Assembly: GCF_900187445.1 (NCBI RefSeq)
Contig: NZ_FYEB01000002.1
Coordinates: forward strand, 275,511-339,510
Origin: Pseudomonas sp. Irchel s3b2
GTDB lineage: Bacteria > Pseudomonadota > Gammaproteobacteria > Pseudomonadales > Pseudomonadaceae
Direction: 5' to 3'
DNA: 64,000 nucleotides
This document shows positions 56,629 through 64,000 of the stretch, one piece after another (the first letter of the stretch is position 1; each line of letters starts with the position of its first letter). The notes beneath the pieces were generated by a model. It saw nothing but the letters and a program-made list of their open reading frames with translations. It searched no databases and was not told where the DNA came from. The translations under genes and the position numbers were made by a program.

Positions 56629-58118
56629 TAATGCTCCGGAACCCCGAGCGGTTGCTCGGCAGGTTTGTCAGTAGGGGCCGGCAACGGCTTTTGTGGCACG
56701 GTCGGGCCAGCGCTGACGATGACCAGTTTGTCCGTGCTCAGGTGTTTGTTCAATGCGGCTTTGACTTGCTCGACGGTCAGGCTCTGGGACTGCTGCATGA
56801 AGTCTTCCAGGTAGCTCAGTGGCAAGTTGTAAAAACCCATGGCGCCAAGCTGCCCGACGATATCGGCGTTGCTGGCGGTGGACAGCGGGAAGCTGCCGGC
56901 CAGTTCACGTTTGGCATCGTCGAGTTCTTTCTCGGTGGGGCCGGTTTTAAGGTAGTCGGCGAGCACGTCCTGCACCAGTTTCAGCGTGCCTTCGCTCATC
57001 TCGGCGCGGGTCTGCAGGTTGATCATGAACGGGCCGCGAACCTGCATCGGGCTGAAACCCGAATACACGCCATAGGCCAGGCCGCGCTTCTCGCGCACTT
57101 CGCTCATCAACCGGGTGCCGAAGCCACCGCCGCCAAGGATCTGATTGCCCAAGGACAGCGCAGCGTAGTCCGGATCGTCACGGTCGATGCCCAGTTGCGC
57201 GATCATCAGGTTGGTCTGCTTGGACGGAAATTCGATGTGGCCGATGCTGGACTTGGGGTCGGTCGGTTGTTCGATTTTTGCCAAGGCCGGCCCTTTAGGC
57301 AGGTCGGCGGACACTTGTGCGGCAACCGCCTCGGCCTCGGCGCGGGACAGATCGCCCACCAGCGCAATCACCACGTTGCCGGCGGCGTAGGCTTTCTGAT
57401 GGAAGGCCCGCAACTGCGCCAGGGTGATCGGAGGGATGCTTTTCGCCGTGCCGTCGCTGGAATGCGCGTACGGGTGATCGCCATACAAGCGGTTCATCAG
57501 CTCCAGGCTGGCGAGTTTGCCGGGGTTCTGTTTCTGGTATTCGAAACCGGCCAGCATCTGGTTCTTGATGCGCGCAAACGAATCGGCGGGGAAGGTCGGT
57601 TTGCCGACGACTTCAGCGAACAGCTTCAAGGCAGGCTCGCGTTTGTCCGCGGCACTGAGACTGCGCAGCGAGGCAATCGCCATGTCTTTATAGGCGCCGT
57701 TACCGAAGTCGGCCCCCAGGCCTTCGAAGCCCTGGGCGATAGCGCTGACATCTTTGCCGGCCACACCTTCGTTGAGCATGGCGTTGGTCAACAGTGCCAG
57801 GCCGGAAGCATCGCCGTCCTGACTGCTGCCAGCGGCGAAAATCAGGCGCATATCGAACATCGGCAGTTCACGGGCTTCGACGAACAATACCTTGGCGCCT
57901 TCGGCGGTGTTCCAGGTCTGCACGTTCAGCGAGCGACGGCTTGGGGCTTTGCCGTCGAGTTCTGCCAACGATTGCAGTTTCTGGCTGGACTTGGCTTTGT
58001 CGAGGGCTTCGCTGGCGCTGGTTTCGTCAGGCTTGGACAAATAGAAGGCGGCGGAGCCGAGCACTGCAATGACGATCAGGCCGATCAGGGCCAGGCGCGG
58101 TTTTTTACGCTCACTCAT
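56628..58118 (-). CDS. M16 peptidase-like protein, non-catalytic partner
   Basis: A 496-residue protein with an N-terminal membrane anchor (LALIGLIVIAVLGSAAFYL). It has the M16 fold but the zinc HxxEH is absent: the matching helix reads GLALLTNAMLNEG. The R/Y substrate-binding motif is kept (EVREKRGLAYGVYSGF). The start at 58118 has GAGGAG upstream. It overlaps the catalytic M16 gene by eight bases, so the two should form a heterodimer with split catalytic and substrate-binding roles, as in mitochondrial processing peptidase-like pairs. Substrates unknown. Confidence 0.87.
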   Translation of the reverse strand: MSERKKPRLALIGLIVIAVLGSAAFYLSKPDETSASEALDKAKSSQKLQSLAELDGKAPSRRSLNVQTWNTAEGAKVLFVEARELPMFDMRLIFAAGSSQDGDASGLALLTNAMLNEGVAGKDVSAIAQGFEGLGADFGNGAYKDMAIASLRSLSAADKREPALKLFAEVVGKPTFPADSFARIKNQMLAGFEYQKQNPGKLASLELMNRLYGDHPYAHSSDGTAKSIPPITLAQLRAFHQKAYAAGNVVIALVGDLSRAEAEAVAAQVSADLPKGPALAKIEQPTDPKSSIGHIEFPSKQTNLMIAQLGIDRDDPDYAALSLGNQILGGGGFGTRLMSEVREKRGLAYGVYSGFSPMQVRGPFMINLQTRAEMSEGTLKLVQDVLADYLKTGPTEKELDDAKRELAGSFPLSTASNADIVGQLGAMGFYNLPLSYLEDFMQQSQSLTVEQVKAALNKHLSTDKLVIVSAGPTVPQKPLPAPTDKPAEQPLGVPEH

Positions 58119-59466
58119 GAGTCGTCTCCTCGGGCAGTACATGGGCGACGCTGAGACGTGCGCGGGTGAAATACAGCTTGGCGGCCTTCTGGATGTCTTG
58201 CGGGGTCACGCTTTCCAGTTCGGCGAGTTCGGTGTCCATCAGTTTCCAGGACAGCCCGACGGTTTCCAGTTGGCCGATGGCGGTGGCCTGGCTGGTGATC
58301 GAGTCACGCTCGTAGACCAGGCCGGCAATGACCTGCGCTCGCACGCGCTCCAGTTCTTCAGTGGATGGCGCGGTGGTTTTCAGCTGTTCGAGCAGTTTCC
58401 ACAGGCCGGCTTCCGCCTGGGCCATGGTTTTCTTCTTCTGGGTGTTCGGCGTGGCCGACAAAGTGAACAGGCTGTCGCCACGGGTATAGGCGTCGTAGCT
58501 CGACGAACCGCCGGACACCAGCTCTTCGCCGCGTTCCAGTTGCGTCGGGATCCGGCCGCTGTAACCGCCGTCGAGCAGTGCGGAGATCAGGCGCAGGGCA
58601 TTCACCGATCGCTTGTCTTCGGCGGTGGCGATGCTCGGCACGTTGAAGGCCAGCATCAGGCTCGGCAATTGAGTCTGCACATGCAGGGTGATTTTCCGTT
58701 CGCCGGGCTCGGCCAGTTCCAGCGGGATTTTCGCGGATGGCACGTCGCGCTTGGCGATCGGGCCGAAGTAACGCTGGGCCAGGGTTTTGACTTCGTCCGG
58801 GGTCACGTCACCGACCACTACCAGGGTAGCGTTGTTCGGCACATACCAGGATTGATACCAGTGGCGCAGTTCTTCGATCTTCATGCGGTCGAGGTCCGCC
58901 ATCCAGCCGATGGTCGGCGTGTGATAACCGCTGGCAGGGTAGGCCATGGCCATGAAGCGTTCGTAGGCCTTGGACATCGGCTTGTCGTCGGTGCGCAGGC
59001 GACGTTCTTCTTTGATGACTTCGATCTCGCGGGTGAACTCGTCGGCTGGCAGGCGCAGATTGGCCATGCGGTCGGCTTCCAGCTCGAAGGCCACGCCCAG
59101 ACGATCACGGGCCAGCACTTGGTAATACGCGGTGAAGTCATCGCTGGTGAAGGCGTTCTCTTCGGCACCGAGGTCGCGCAAGATCAGCGACGCTTCGCCG
59201 GGGCCGACTTTCTCGCTGCCCTTGAACATCATGTGTTCCAGCGCGTGGGACAGCCCGGTCTGGCCCGGGGTCTCATAGCTTGAGCCAACCTTGTACCAGA
59301 CCTGGGAAACGACGACCGGTGCACGATGGTCTTCGCGCACGACAACCTTCAGGCCGTTGTCGAGGGTGAATTCGTGGGTGGGTTGTGGATCGGCAGCCAG
59401 GGCTGAAAGGGGCAGACAAACTGTGCTGAACAGCAGGCCTGCAGCGCGGCGGGCTAGAGCATTCAT
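58111..59466 (-). CDS. M16 zinc peptidase, catalytic partner
   Basis: A 451-residue secreted metallopeptidase. A signal peptide ends near SALAADPQ. The inverted zinc motif is H74-A-L-E77-H78 in GLSHALEHMMFKG, with the distal zinc glutamate in LELEADRMANLRL. The R/Y pair of the other partner is not obvious here, consistent with division of labour. It is transcribed first, followed by the non-catalytic partner and rsmD. Targets in the periplasm are unknown. Confidence 0.9.
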   Translation of the reverse strand: MNALARRAAGLLFSTVCLPLSALAADPQPTHEFTLDNGLKVVVREDHRAPVVVSQVWYKVGSSYETPGQTGLSHALEHMMFKGSEKVGPGEASLILRDLGAEENAFTSDDFTAYYQVLARDRLGVAFELEADRMANLRLPADEFTREIEVIKEERRLRTDDKPMSKAYERFMAMAYPASGYHTPTIGWMADLDRMKIEELRHWYQSWYVPNNATLVVVGDVTPDEVKTLAQRYFGPIAKRDVPSAKIPLELAEPGERKITLHVQTQLPSLMLAFNVPSIATAEDKRSVNALRLISALLDGGYSGRIPTQLERGEELVSGGSSSYDAYTRGDSLFTLSATPNTQKKKTMAQAEAGLWKLLEQLKTTAPSTEELERVRAQVIAGLVYERDSITSQATAIGQLETVGLSWKLMDTELAELESVTPQDIQKAAKLYFTRARLSVAHVLPEETTHE

Positions 59467-59809
59467 TCGTTTTTAAACCTGTTGGGCTGCCCGCTTGGTC
59501 TTAGCGTCGGCGGGCGAGAGGGTGCTAGGATACTGATCCGTTTTACTGGCGGCCACGCCTATCAGGCCTTTGTGTTTGATCAGGCTGTATAGGTTTGCGA
59601 CGGAAGGCATGTGTTTAGCAGCTAAACTCTGCTTTTTCGCCGATTTTGCCGGTCTAGTCCTTCGTGAAATCGTATCTTTGAGGTGCCGTTCGTACCTCGA
59701 CAAAATGTTGCGCGCGAACAAGCTGGATGAATCGCAGTCTGTTCTGCATCGAATTATTTATTGCCGAGGCGCCCTTTGGCGCGTCGCTACTGTGAGATAG
59801 CCGTCCTCC
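59467..59809. other. Divergent intergenic region between the M16 operon and ftsY
   Basis: About 340 bp with no convincing gene. Short open frames exist on both strands (59570-59800 plus; 59473-59721 minus) but have no ribosome binding site or recognisable motif. The part from 59560 to 59720 is AT-richer than the flanks and should hold the promoters of both operons; no clear sigma-70 pair could be fixed by eye. No REP element lies here. Confidence 0.6.
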
Positions 59810-61369
59810 ATGTTTGGTTCCAACGACGACAAGAAGACCCCAGCTGCGGCTGGCGAGAAGAAAAGCCTGTTCGGATGGCTGCGCAAAAAGCCGCAGGAAC
59901 CCGTTATCGAACAGCCACAGCCACTTCCTGAGCCAACACCTGCGCCGGTCATGGAACAAGTGCCTGCGCCGATTGCCCTGCCGATCGCCGAGCCGGTGCT
60001 GCAACCCGCGGCCGAGCCTGCGCCTGAGCCTGAAACCGTAGTCGTGGCCCCGTTGCCACTGACGCCAGCCGCCGAGCCATGGCTGACGTTGCCGGTGGCG
60101 GAAGAGCCGGTGGCGTTGGTCGAAGATGAGCAAGCGGTTCACATCACGCCACCGATTCCGGCCCAGGCCGCATTTGCTCCTGAGCCGGTTCAGACACCAG
60201 TGGTTGAGCCGGTCGTTGAGCCCGTGTTCGTGGCCGAGCCTGCACCGGTTGTTCCAGAACCAGAAGTGCCGGTATTTGTTGTTCCCTCTCCGGTTGCTCC
60301 GGTTGCTCCGATTGTTCAAGCGCCAGAGCCTGCACCTGCACCTGCACCTGCACCTGCACCGGTCATCGCTCCTGTCTCCGCCACGCCCGTTGCTCCTGTG
60401 GAAACTCCCGTCGAGCCTGTGCGTACCGAAGAGTCCAAAGCCGGTTTCTTCGCCCGCCTCAAACAAGGCCTGTCCAAGACCAGCGCCAGCATTGGCGAGG
60501 GCATGGCCAGCCTGTTCCTTGGCAAGAAAATCATCGATGACGAATTGCTCGAAGACATCGAAACCCGTCTGCTGACCGCCGATGTCGGCGTCGAAGCGAC
60601 GTCGGTGATCATTCAGCGTCTGACTCAGAAAGTCGCCCGCAAAGAGCTGGCCGATGCCAACGCGCTGTACAAATCTCTGCAAGCCGAACTGGCAGCGATG
60701 CTCAAACCGGTTGAGCAGCCGCTGAAAATCACCTCGCAGAACAAGCCATTCGTGATTCTGGTGGTGGGCGTCAACGGCGCCGGCAAGACCACCACCATCG
60801 GCAAACTGGCGAAGAAACTGCAACTCGACGGCAAGAAAGTCATGCTTGCCGCCGGTGACACCTTTCGCGCCGCCGCGGTCGAGCAATTGCAGGTCTGGGG
60901 TGAGCGCAACAAGATTCCGGTCATCGCCCAGCACACTGGCGCCGACTCGGCTTCGGTCATCTTCGATGCCGTGCAGGCCGCCAAGGCCCGGGGTATTGAT
61001 GTGCTGATCGCCGACACCGCCGGTCGTTTGCATACCAAAGACAACCTGATGGAAGAACTGAAAAAAGTTCGCCGGGTGATCGGCAAGCTCGACGCCGATG
61101 CGCCGCACGAGGTGTTGTTGGTGCTCGACGCCGGTACCGGCCAGAACGCCATCAATCAGGCCAAGCAATTCAACCAGACCGTCGAACTGACCGGCCTGGC
61201 ACTGACCAAACTCGACGGCACCGCCAAGGGCGGGGTGATTTTCGCCCTGGCCAAGCAGTTTGGCTTGCCGATTCGTTACATCGGCGTCGGCGAAGGCATC
61301 GACGATTTGCGTACTTTTGAAGCAGAACCCTTTGTCCAGGCATTGTTTGCCGAGCGGGAGCGTTCATGA
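59810..61369 (+). CDS. ftsY: Signal recognition particle receptor FtsY
   Basis: A 519-residue SRP receptor GTPase that docks SRP-ribosome complexes at the membrane. The N-terminal A region (about 20-205) is acidic and proline-rich, with an in-frame PAPAPAPA run from a tandem hexanucleotide. The N domain precedes the G domain: G1 VNGAGKTTTIGKLA, the D-T-A-G-R motif in IADTAGRLHTKDN, TKLDGTAKGG for guanine recognition, and VGEGIDDLRTFEAEPFV at the end. Its stop overlaps ftsE (ATGA), giving the standard ftsYEX operon. Confidence 0.97.
   Translation: MFGSNDDKKTPAAAGEKKSLFGWLRKKPQEPVIEQPQPLPEPTPAPVMEQVPAPIALPIAEPVLQPAAEPAPEPETVVVAPLPLTPAAEPWLTLPVAEEPVALVEDEQAVHITPPIPAQAAFAPEPVQTPVVEPVVEPVFVAEPAPVVPEPEVPVFVVPSPVAPVAPIVQAPEPAPAPAPAPAPVIAPVSATPVAPVETPVEPVRTEESKAGFFARLKQGLSKTSASIGEGMASLFLGKKIIDDELLEDIETRLLTADVGVEATSVIIQRLTQKVARKELADANALYKSLQAELAAMLKPVEQPLKITSQNKPFVILVVGVNGAGKTTTIGKLAKKLQLDGKKVMLAAGDTFRAAAVEQLQVWGERNKIPVIAQHTGADSASVIFDAVQAAKARGIDVLIADTAGRLHTKDNLMEELKKVRRVIGKLDADAPHEVLLVLDAGTGQNAINQAKQFNQTVELTGLALTKLDGTAKGGVIFALAKQFGLPIRYIGVGEGIDDLRTFEAEPFVQALFAERERS
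60329..60360 (+). repeat. In-frame hexanucleotide tandem repeat in ftsY
   Basis: Five consecutive copies of CCTGCA plus CC lie within the region encoding the proline-rich linker and give repeating Ala-Pro. Copy-number change would lengthen or shorten the linker by two residues per unit without a frameshift. Confidence 0.9.
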
Positions 61370-62037
61370 TTCGTTTCGAGCAGGTCGGTAAACGCTACCC
61401 GAATGGTCACGTCGGCTTGCATGAGCTGAGCTTTCGAGTCCGTCGGGGCGAATTCTTGTTTGTCACCGGCCATTCCGGCGCTGGCAAAAGCACCTTGTTG
61501 CGGCTGTTGTTGGCGATGGAGCGTCCGACCACCGGCAAATTGCTGTTGGCAGGGCAAGACCTGAGTACCATCAGCAATGCGCAGATTCCGTTTCTGCGTC
61601 GGCAAATCGGTGTGGTGTTTCAGAATCACCAGTTGCTGTTCGATCGCACGGTGTTCAACAACGTCGCGTTGCCGCTGCAGATCCTTGGCCTGTCCAAAGC
61701 CGAAGTCGCCAAGCGCGTGGACTCGGCCCTGGAGCGCGTGGCGCTCTCGGACAAAACCGATCTCTACCCCGGTGACCTGTCCACCGGCCAGCAACAGCGC
61801 GTCGGCATCGCTCGCGCCATCGTTCACCGTCCGGCCTTGCTGCTGGCGGACGAACCCACCGGTAACCTCGACCCGCGTCTGGCGGCAGAAATCATGGGCG
61901 TGTTCGAAGACATCAACCGTCTGGGTACCAGTGTGCTGATCGCCAGTCACGACCTGGCACTGATTGCCCGCATGCGTCACCGCATGCTCACCCTGCAGCG
62001 TGGCCGATTGATCGGCGACGGGGAGGCTGGCGTATGA
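61366..62037 (+). CDS. ftsE: Cell-division ABC transporter ATPase FtsE
   Basis: A 223-residue ABC ATPase. Walker A is GHSGAGKST, the signature LSTGQQQRVGIARAI (LSTGQ rather than LSGGQ), Walker B LLLADEPTGNLDP, and the switch histidine in IASHDLALI. FtsE drives FtsX to activate septal peptidoglycan hydrolases at the divisome. It overlaps ftsY and ftsX by four bases each. Confidence 0.96.
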   Translation: MIRFEQVGKRYPNGHVGLHELSFRVRRGEFLFVTGHSGAGKSTLLRLLLAMERPTTGKLLLAGQDLSTISNAQIPFLRRQIGVVFQNHQLLFDRTVFNNVALPLQILGLSKAEVAKRVDSALERVALSDKTDLYPGDLSTGQQQRVGIARAIVHRPALLLADEPTGNLDPRLAAEIMGVFEDINRLGTSVLIASHDLALIARMRHRMLTLQRGRLIGDGEAGV

Positions 62038-63056
62038 GTGCAACACGTAGCCCCAAGGTTTCCGAGCGCGTGGCCCCGAAACCCGCCGATCCGCAGCCGC
62101 AGAAGAAAAAGCGCGACGATGACGATGGCCCGGACTTCTCCACGCTGTTCCGCGCCTGGGTCGAAAGCCATCGTGCCAGTCTGCTGGACAGCTTGCGTCG
62201 CTTGGGCAAACACCCGATCGGTAGCTTTTTCACCTGCATGGTGATGGCTGTTGCACTCAGTTTGCCGATGGGCCTGTCACTTCTGCTAAGTAACGTCGAG
62301 CGTCTCGGCGGTTCCTGGCAGCGTGCGGCGCAGATTTCCCTGTATCTGCAACTCGATGCCAGCCCTGAACAGGGCGACTCGTTACGTGAGCAGATCAAAG
62401 GCATGCCGGGCGTGGCCGACGCCGAATACGTGGGTCGTGATCAGGCGCTGGAAGAATTCCAGCAGCAGTCCGGACTGGGCGAAGCGCTTAAGGAGCTCCC
62501 GGAAAACCCGCTGCCGGGCGTGGTCCTGGTGACTCCAAACGAGGTCGACAAGCCCGCGCTTGAAGCATTGAGACAAAAACTTTCCGAATTGCCGAAGGTA
62601 CAACAGGCCCAACTTGATCTAGTCTGGGTCGAGCGTCTGGCAGCCATCCTCAAGCTGGGCGACCGTTTTGTCTTCGGTCTGACCGTGCTTTTGGTTTCTG
62701 CATTACTTTTGGTGATAGGCAATACCATTCGTCTTCATATTGAAAACCGCCGCACAGAGATAGAAGTGATTAAACTCGTCGGCGGCACTGACAGCTATGT
62801 GCGCAGGCCCTTTCTGTATATGGGCGCGTTGTATGGCTTCGGTGCGGGGATACTTTCCTGGGGCGTATTGGCGTTCGGCCTGAACTGGCTGAATGACGCG
62901 GTGGTTGGATTGGCCGGTTTGTACGGCAGTGATTTTGCGCTGGCTGGAGTGCCAGCTGCCGACGGTCTATCGCTCTTGCTTGGCGCGGTGCTGTTGGGGT
63001 ATATCGGTGCATGGATTGCAGTCGCACGCCACCTGCGGGAGCTTGCGCCAAAGTAA
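62034..63056 (+). CDS. ftsX: Cell-division membrane protein FtsX
   Basis: A 340-residue inner-membrane protein with four hydrophobic segments: one near residues 64-84 and three in the C-terminal half (about 210-232, 257-283 and 307-330). Between the first two lies a periplasmic domain of the FtsX type (YLQLDASPEQGDSLREQIKGM). The N-terminal 45 residues are basic, hydrophilic and cytoplasmic. With FtsE it forms the complex that controls cell-wall hydrolases via EnvC-like proteins. Confidence 0.95.
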   Translation: MSATRSPKVSERVAPKPADPQPQKKKRDDDDGPDFSTLFRAWVESHRASLLDSLRRLGKHPIGSFFTCMVMAVALSLPMGLSLLLSNVERLGGSWQRAAQISLYLQLDASPEQGDSLREQIKGMPGVADAEYVGRDQALEEFQQQSGLGEALKELPENPLPGVVLVTPNEVDKPALEALRQKLSELPKVQQAQLDLVWVERLAAILKLGDRFVFGLTVLLVSALLLVIGNTIRLHIENRRTEIEVIKLVGGTDSYVRRPFLYMGALYGFGAGILSWGVLAFGLNWLNDAVVGLAGLYGSDFALAGVPAADGLSLLLGAVLLGYIGAWIAVARHLRELAPK

Positions 63057-63093
63057 TATCATTTTGCTCGTATTGACCTTTCAGCGTTTATGG

Positions 63094-63120
63094 GAACTTG
63101 TTTTTTGGTTTCCGGTCAAT
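63094..63120 (+). promoter_or_regulatory. Possible AlgU (sigma-22/E-type) promoter of rpoH
   Basis: GAACTT (63094-63099) is followed after 16 bases by TCAAT (63116-63120), close to the sigma-E/AlgU pattern GAACTT-N16-TCTGA. rpoH is a known AlgU target in P. aeruginosa. A sigma-70-like TTGACC lies just upstream at about 63073, so more than one promoter is likely. Confidence 0.5.
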
Positions 63121-63169
63121 TTTCGCAGTGCTGAACTGCACGAGTTAGGTAAGTCGGAGGTTTTTTCGT

Positions 63170-64000
63170 ATGACCAATTCTTTGCAACCTGCATATGCTC
63201 TGGTCCCGGGTGCGAACCTGGAGGCCTATGTGCACACGGTGAACAGCATTCCATTGCTGACGCCGGAGCAGGAGCGTGAACTGGCCGAGAGTCTCTATTA
63301 TGAGCAGGATTTGGGGGCGGCTCGGCAGATGGTGCTCGCCCACCTGCGTTTTGTCGTGCACATAGCCCGCAGTTACTCCGGCTACGGCCTGGCCCAGGCT
63401 GACCTGATTCAGGAAGGCAACGTCGGCCTGATGAAAGCGGTCAAGCGTTTCAACCCGGAAATGGGTGTACGCCTGGTGTCCTTTGCGGTGCACTGGATCA
63501 AGGCGGAAATCCACGAGTTCATCCTGCGCAACTGGCGGATCGTGAAAGTCGCGACCACCAAGGCTCAGCGCAAGTTGTTCTTCAACCTGCGCAGCCAGAA
63601 GAAACGCCTGGCCTGGCTGAACAACGAGGAAGTCCATCGCGTGGCGGAAAGCCTCGGCGTAGAGCCGCGGGAAGTTCGCGAGATGGAAAGTCGCCTGACC
63701 GGCCATGACATGGCTTTCGACCCGGCCGCGGAAGCGGACGACGACAGTGCATTCCAGTCTCCGGCCAACTACCTGGAAGACCACCGGTACGATCCGGCCC
63801 GTCAACTGGAAGATGCTGACTGGAGCGACAACTCGAACCACAACCTGCACGAAGCGCTTGAAGTGCTGGACGACCGCAGCCGCGACATCCTCTACCAGCG
63901 CTGGCTGGCAGAAGAAAAAGCCACGCTGCACGACCTGGCGCAGAAGTACAACGTGTCGGCCGAGCGTATTCGCCAGCTTGAGAAGAGCGCGATGAACAAG
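63170..64000 (+). CDS. rpoH: RNA polymerase heat-shock sigma factor RpoH (3' end cut by window)
   Basis: 277 codons are present and no stop is reached; Pseudomonas RpoH is about 284 residues, so only a few C-terminal residues are missing. Region 2 shows [68 protein letters not shown], and the RpoH box lies in [12 protein letters not shown]. Region 4 carries the helix-turn-helix [30 protein letters not shown] precedes the ATG; in Pseudomonas the rpoH leader is reported to act as an RNA thermometer. Confidence 0.97.
   Translation, partial: MTNSLQPAYALVPGANLEAYVHTVNSIPLLTPEQERELAESLYYEQDLGAARQMVLAHLRFVVHIARSYSGYGLAQADLIQEGNVGLMKAVKRFNPEMGVRLVSFAVHWIKAEIHEFILRNWRIVKVATTKAQRKLFFNLRSQKKRLAWLNNEEVHRVAESLGVEPREVREMESRLTGHDMAFDPAAEADDDSAFQSPANYLEDHRYDPARQLEDADWSDNSNHNLHEALEVLDDRSRDILYQRWLAEEKATLHDLAQKYNVSAERIRQLEKSAMNK

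Noticed and set aside
56631..58154. 507-codon plus-strand frame opposite the M16 partner gene
   Set aside because: Antisense shadow; low complexity and no family resemblance.
59473..59721. Possible 82-residue basic protein ahead of the M16 operon
   Set aside because: It has no clear ribosome binding site, is rich in K/R/S/A and lies in the divergent promoter region; not supported.
59570..59800. Possible 76-residue gene before ftsY
   Set aside because: No ribosome binding site or recognisable family; it lies where the ftsY promoter is expected. Could be checked by conservation of its frame.

Overview
The window is a 64 kb stretch of core chromosome from a fluorescent Pseudomonas, most likely of the P. 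fluorescens group. This rests on high GC content, dense Pseudomonas-type REP doublets in most intergenic gaps, and a gene order that follows, from memory, P. aeruginosa PAO1 from about PA0298 (spuB) to PA0376 (rpoH) with a few additions and losses. Almost every base is assigned. I see no phage, IS element, integron, CRISPR array, tRNA or rRNA.

Layout, left to right. 1-7.1 kb: polyamine operon (end of spuB, then spuC, spuD, spuE, spuF, spuG, spuH) for putrescine/spermidine uptake and putrescine transamination. 7.3-14.7 kb: a secreted Ntn-hydrolase acylase (hacB-like), a thioredoxin-fold protein, an alpha/beta hydrolase, DUF2059, a 2OG-Fe oxygenase coupled to a DUF523 gene, a shortened solute-binding protein and DUF4399. 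14.7-23.6 kb: serA divergent from D-2-hydroxyglutarate dehydrogenase, an FAH-family enzyme, two tandem SdiA-regulated-domain proteins, rpiA, ilvA and DUF2269. 23.6-31 kb: a HAD phosphatase, rppH-ptsP, an NRDE/TANGO2 protein, a TauE/SafE permease, lgt and thyA. 31-33.8 kb: divergent cadR/cadA with a visible MerR-type operator. 33.9-42.1 kb: a GTPase/membrane pair (DUF3482/DUF2868), folA, a cystine-type symporter, phosphorylcholine phosphatase and ilvD.

42.4-48.3 kb: an MFS exporter of lower GC, rlmI, an HDOD protein, mutM, a small membrane protein, a ferredoxin and coaD. 48.4-53 kb: laoA, laoB, laoC and divergent laoR, a system for oxidising long-chain alcohols and aldehydes. 53-59.5 kb: a rhodanese, an AraC regulator coupled to an alpha/beta hydrolase, rsmD and a paired M16 peptidase operon. 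59.8-64 kb: ftsY-ftsE-ftsX and rpoH, which is cut by the window end a few codons before its stop.

How it works together: most units are small housekeeping operons read in both directions and separated by REP doublets or terminators. The most metabolically coherent blocks are polyamine catabolism, the serA/D2HGDH couple, the lao alcohol-oxidation cluster and the ftsYEX-rpoH block. I did not find a convincing new multi-gene system. The best leads are small: hairpins in every intercistronic gap of the first half of the spu operon, a binding protein that lacks most of one lobe, a Tat-lipoprotein partner of a GMC dehydrogenase, an operator embedded in the laoC promoter, the uncharacterised DUF3482/DUF2868 GTPase pair, and a REP element that supplies a gene's stop codon.
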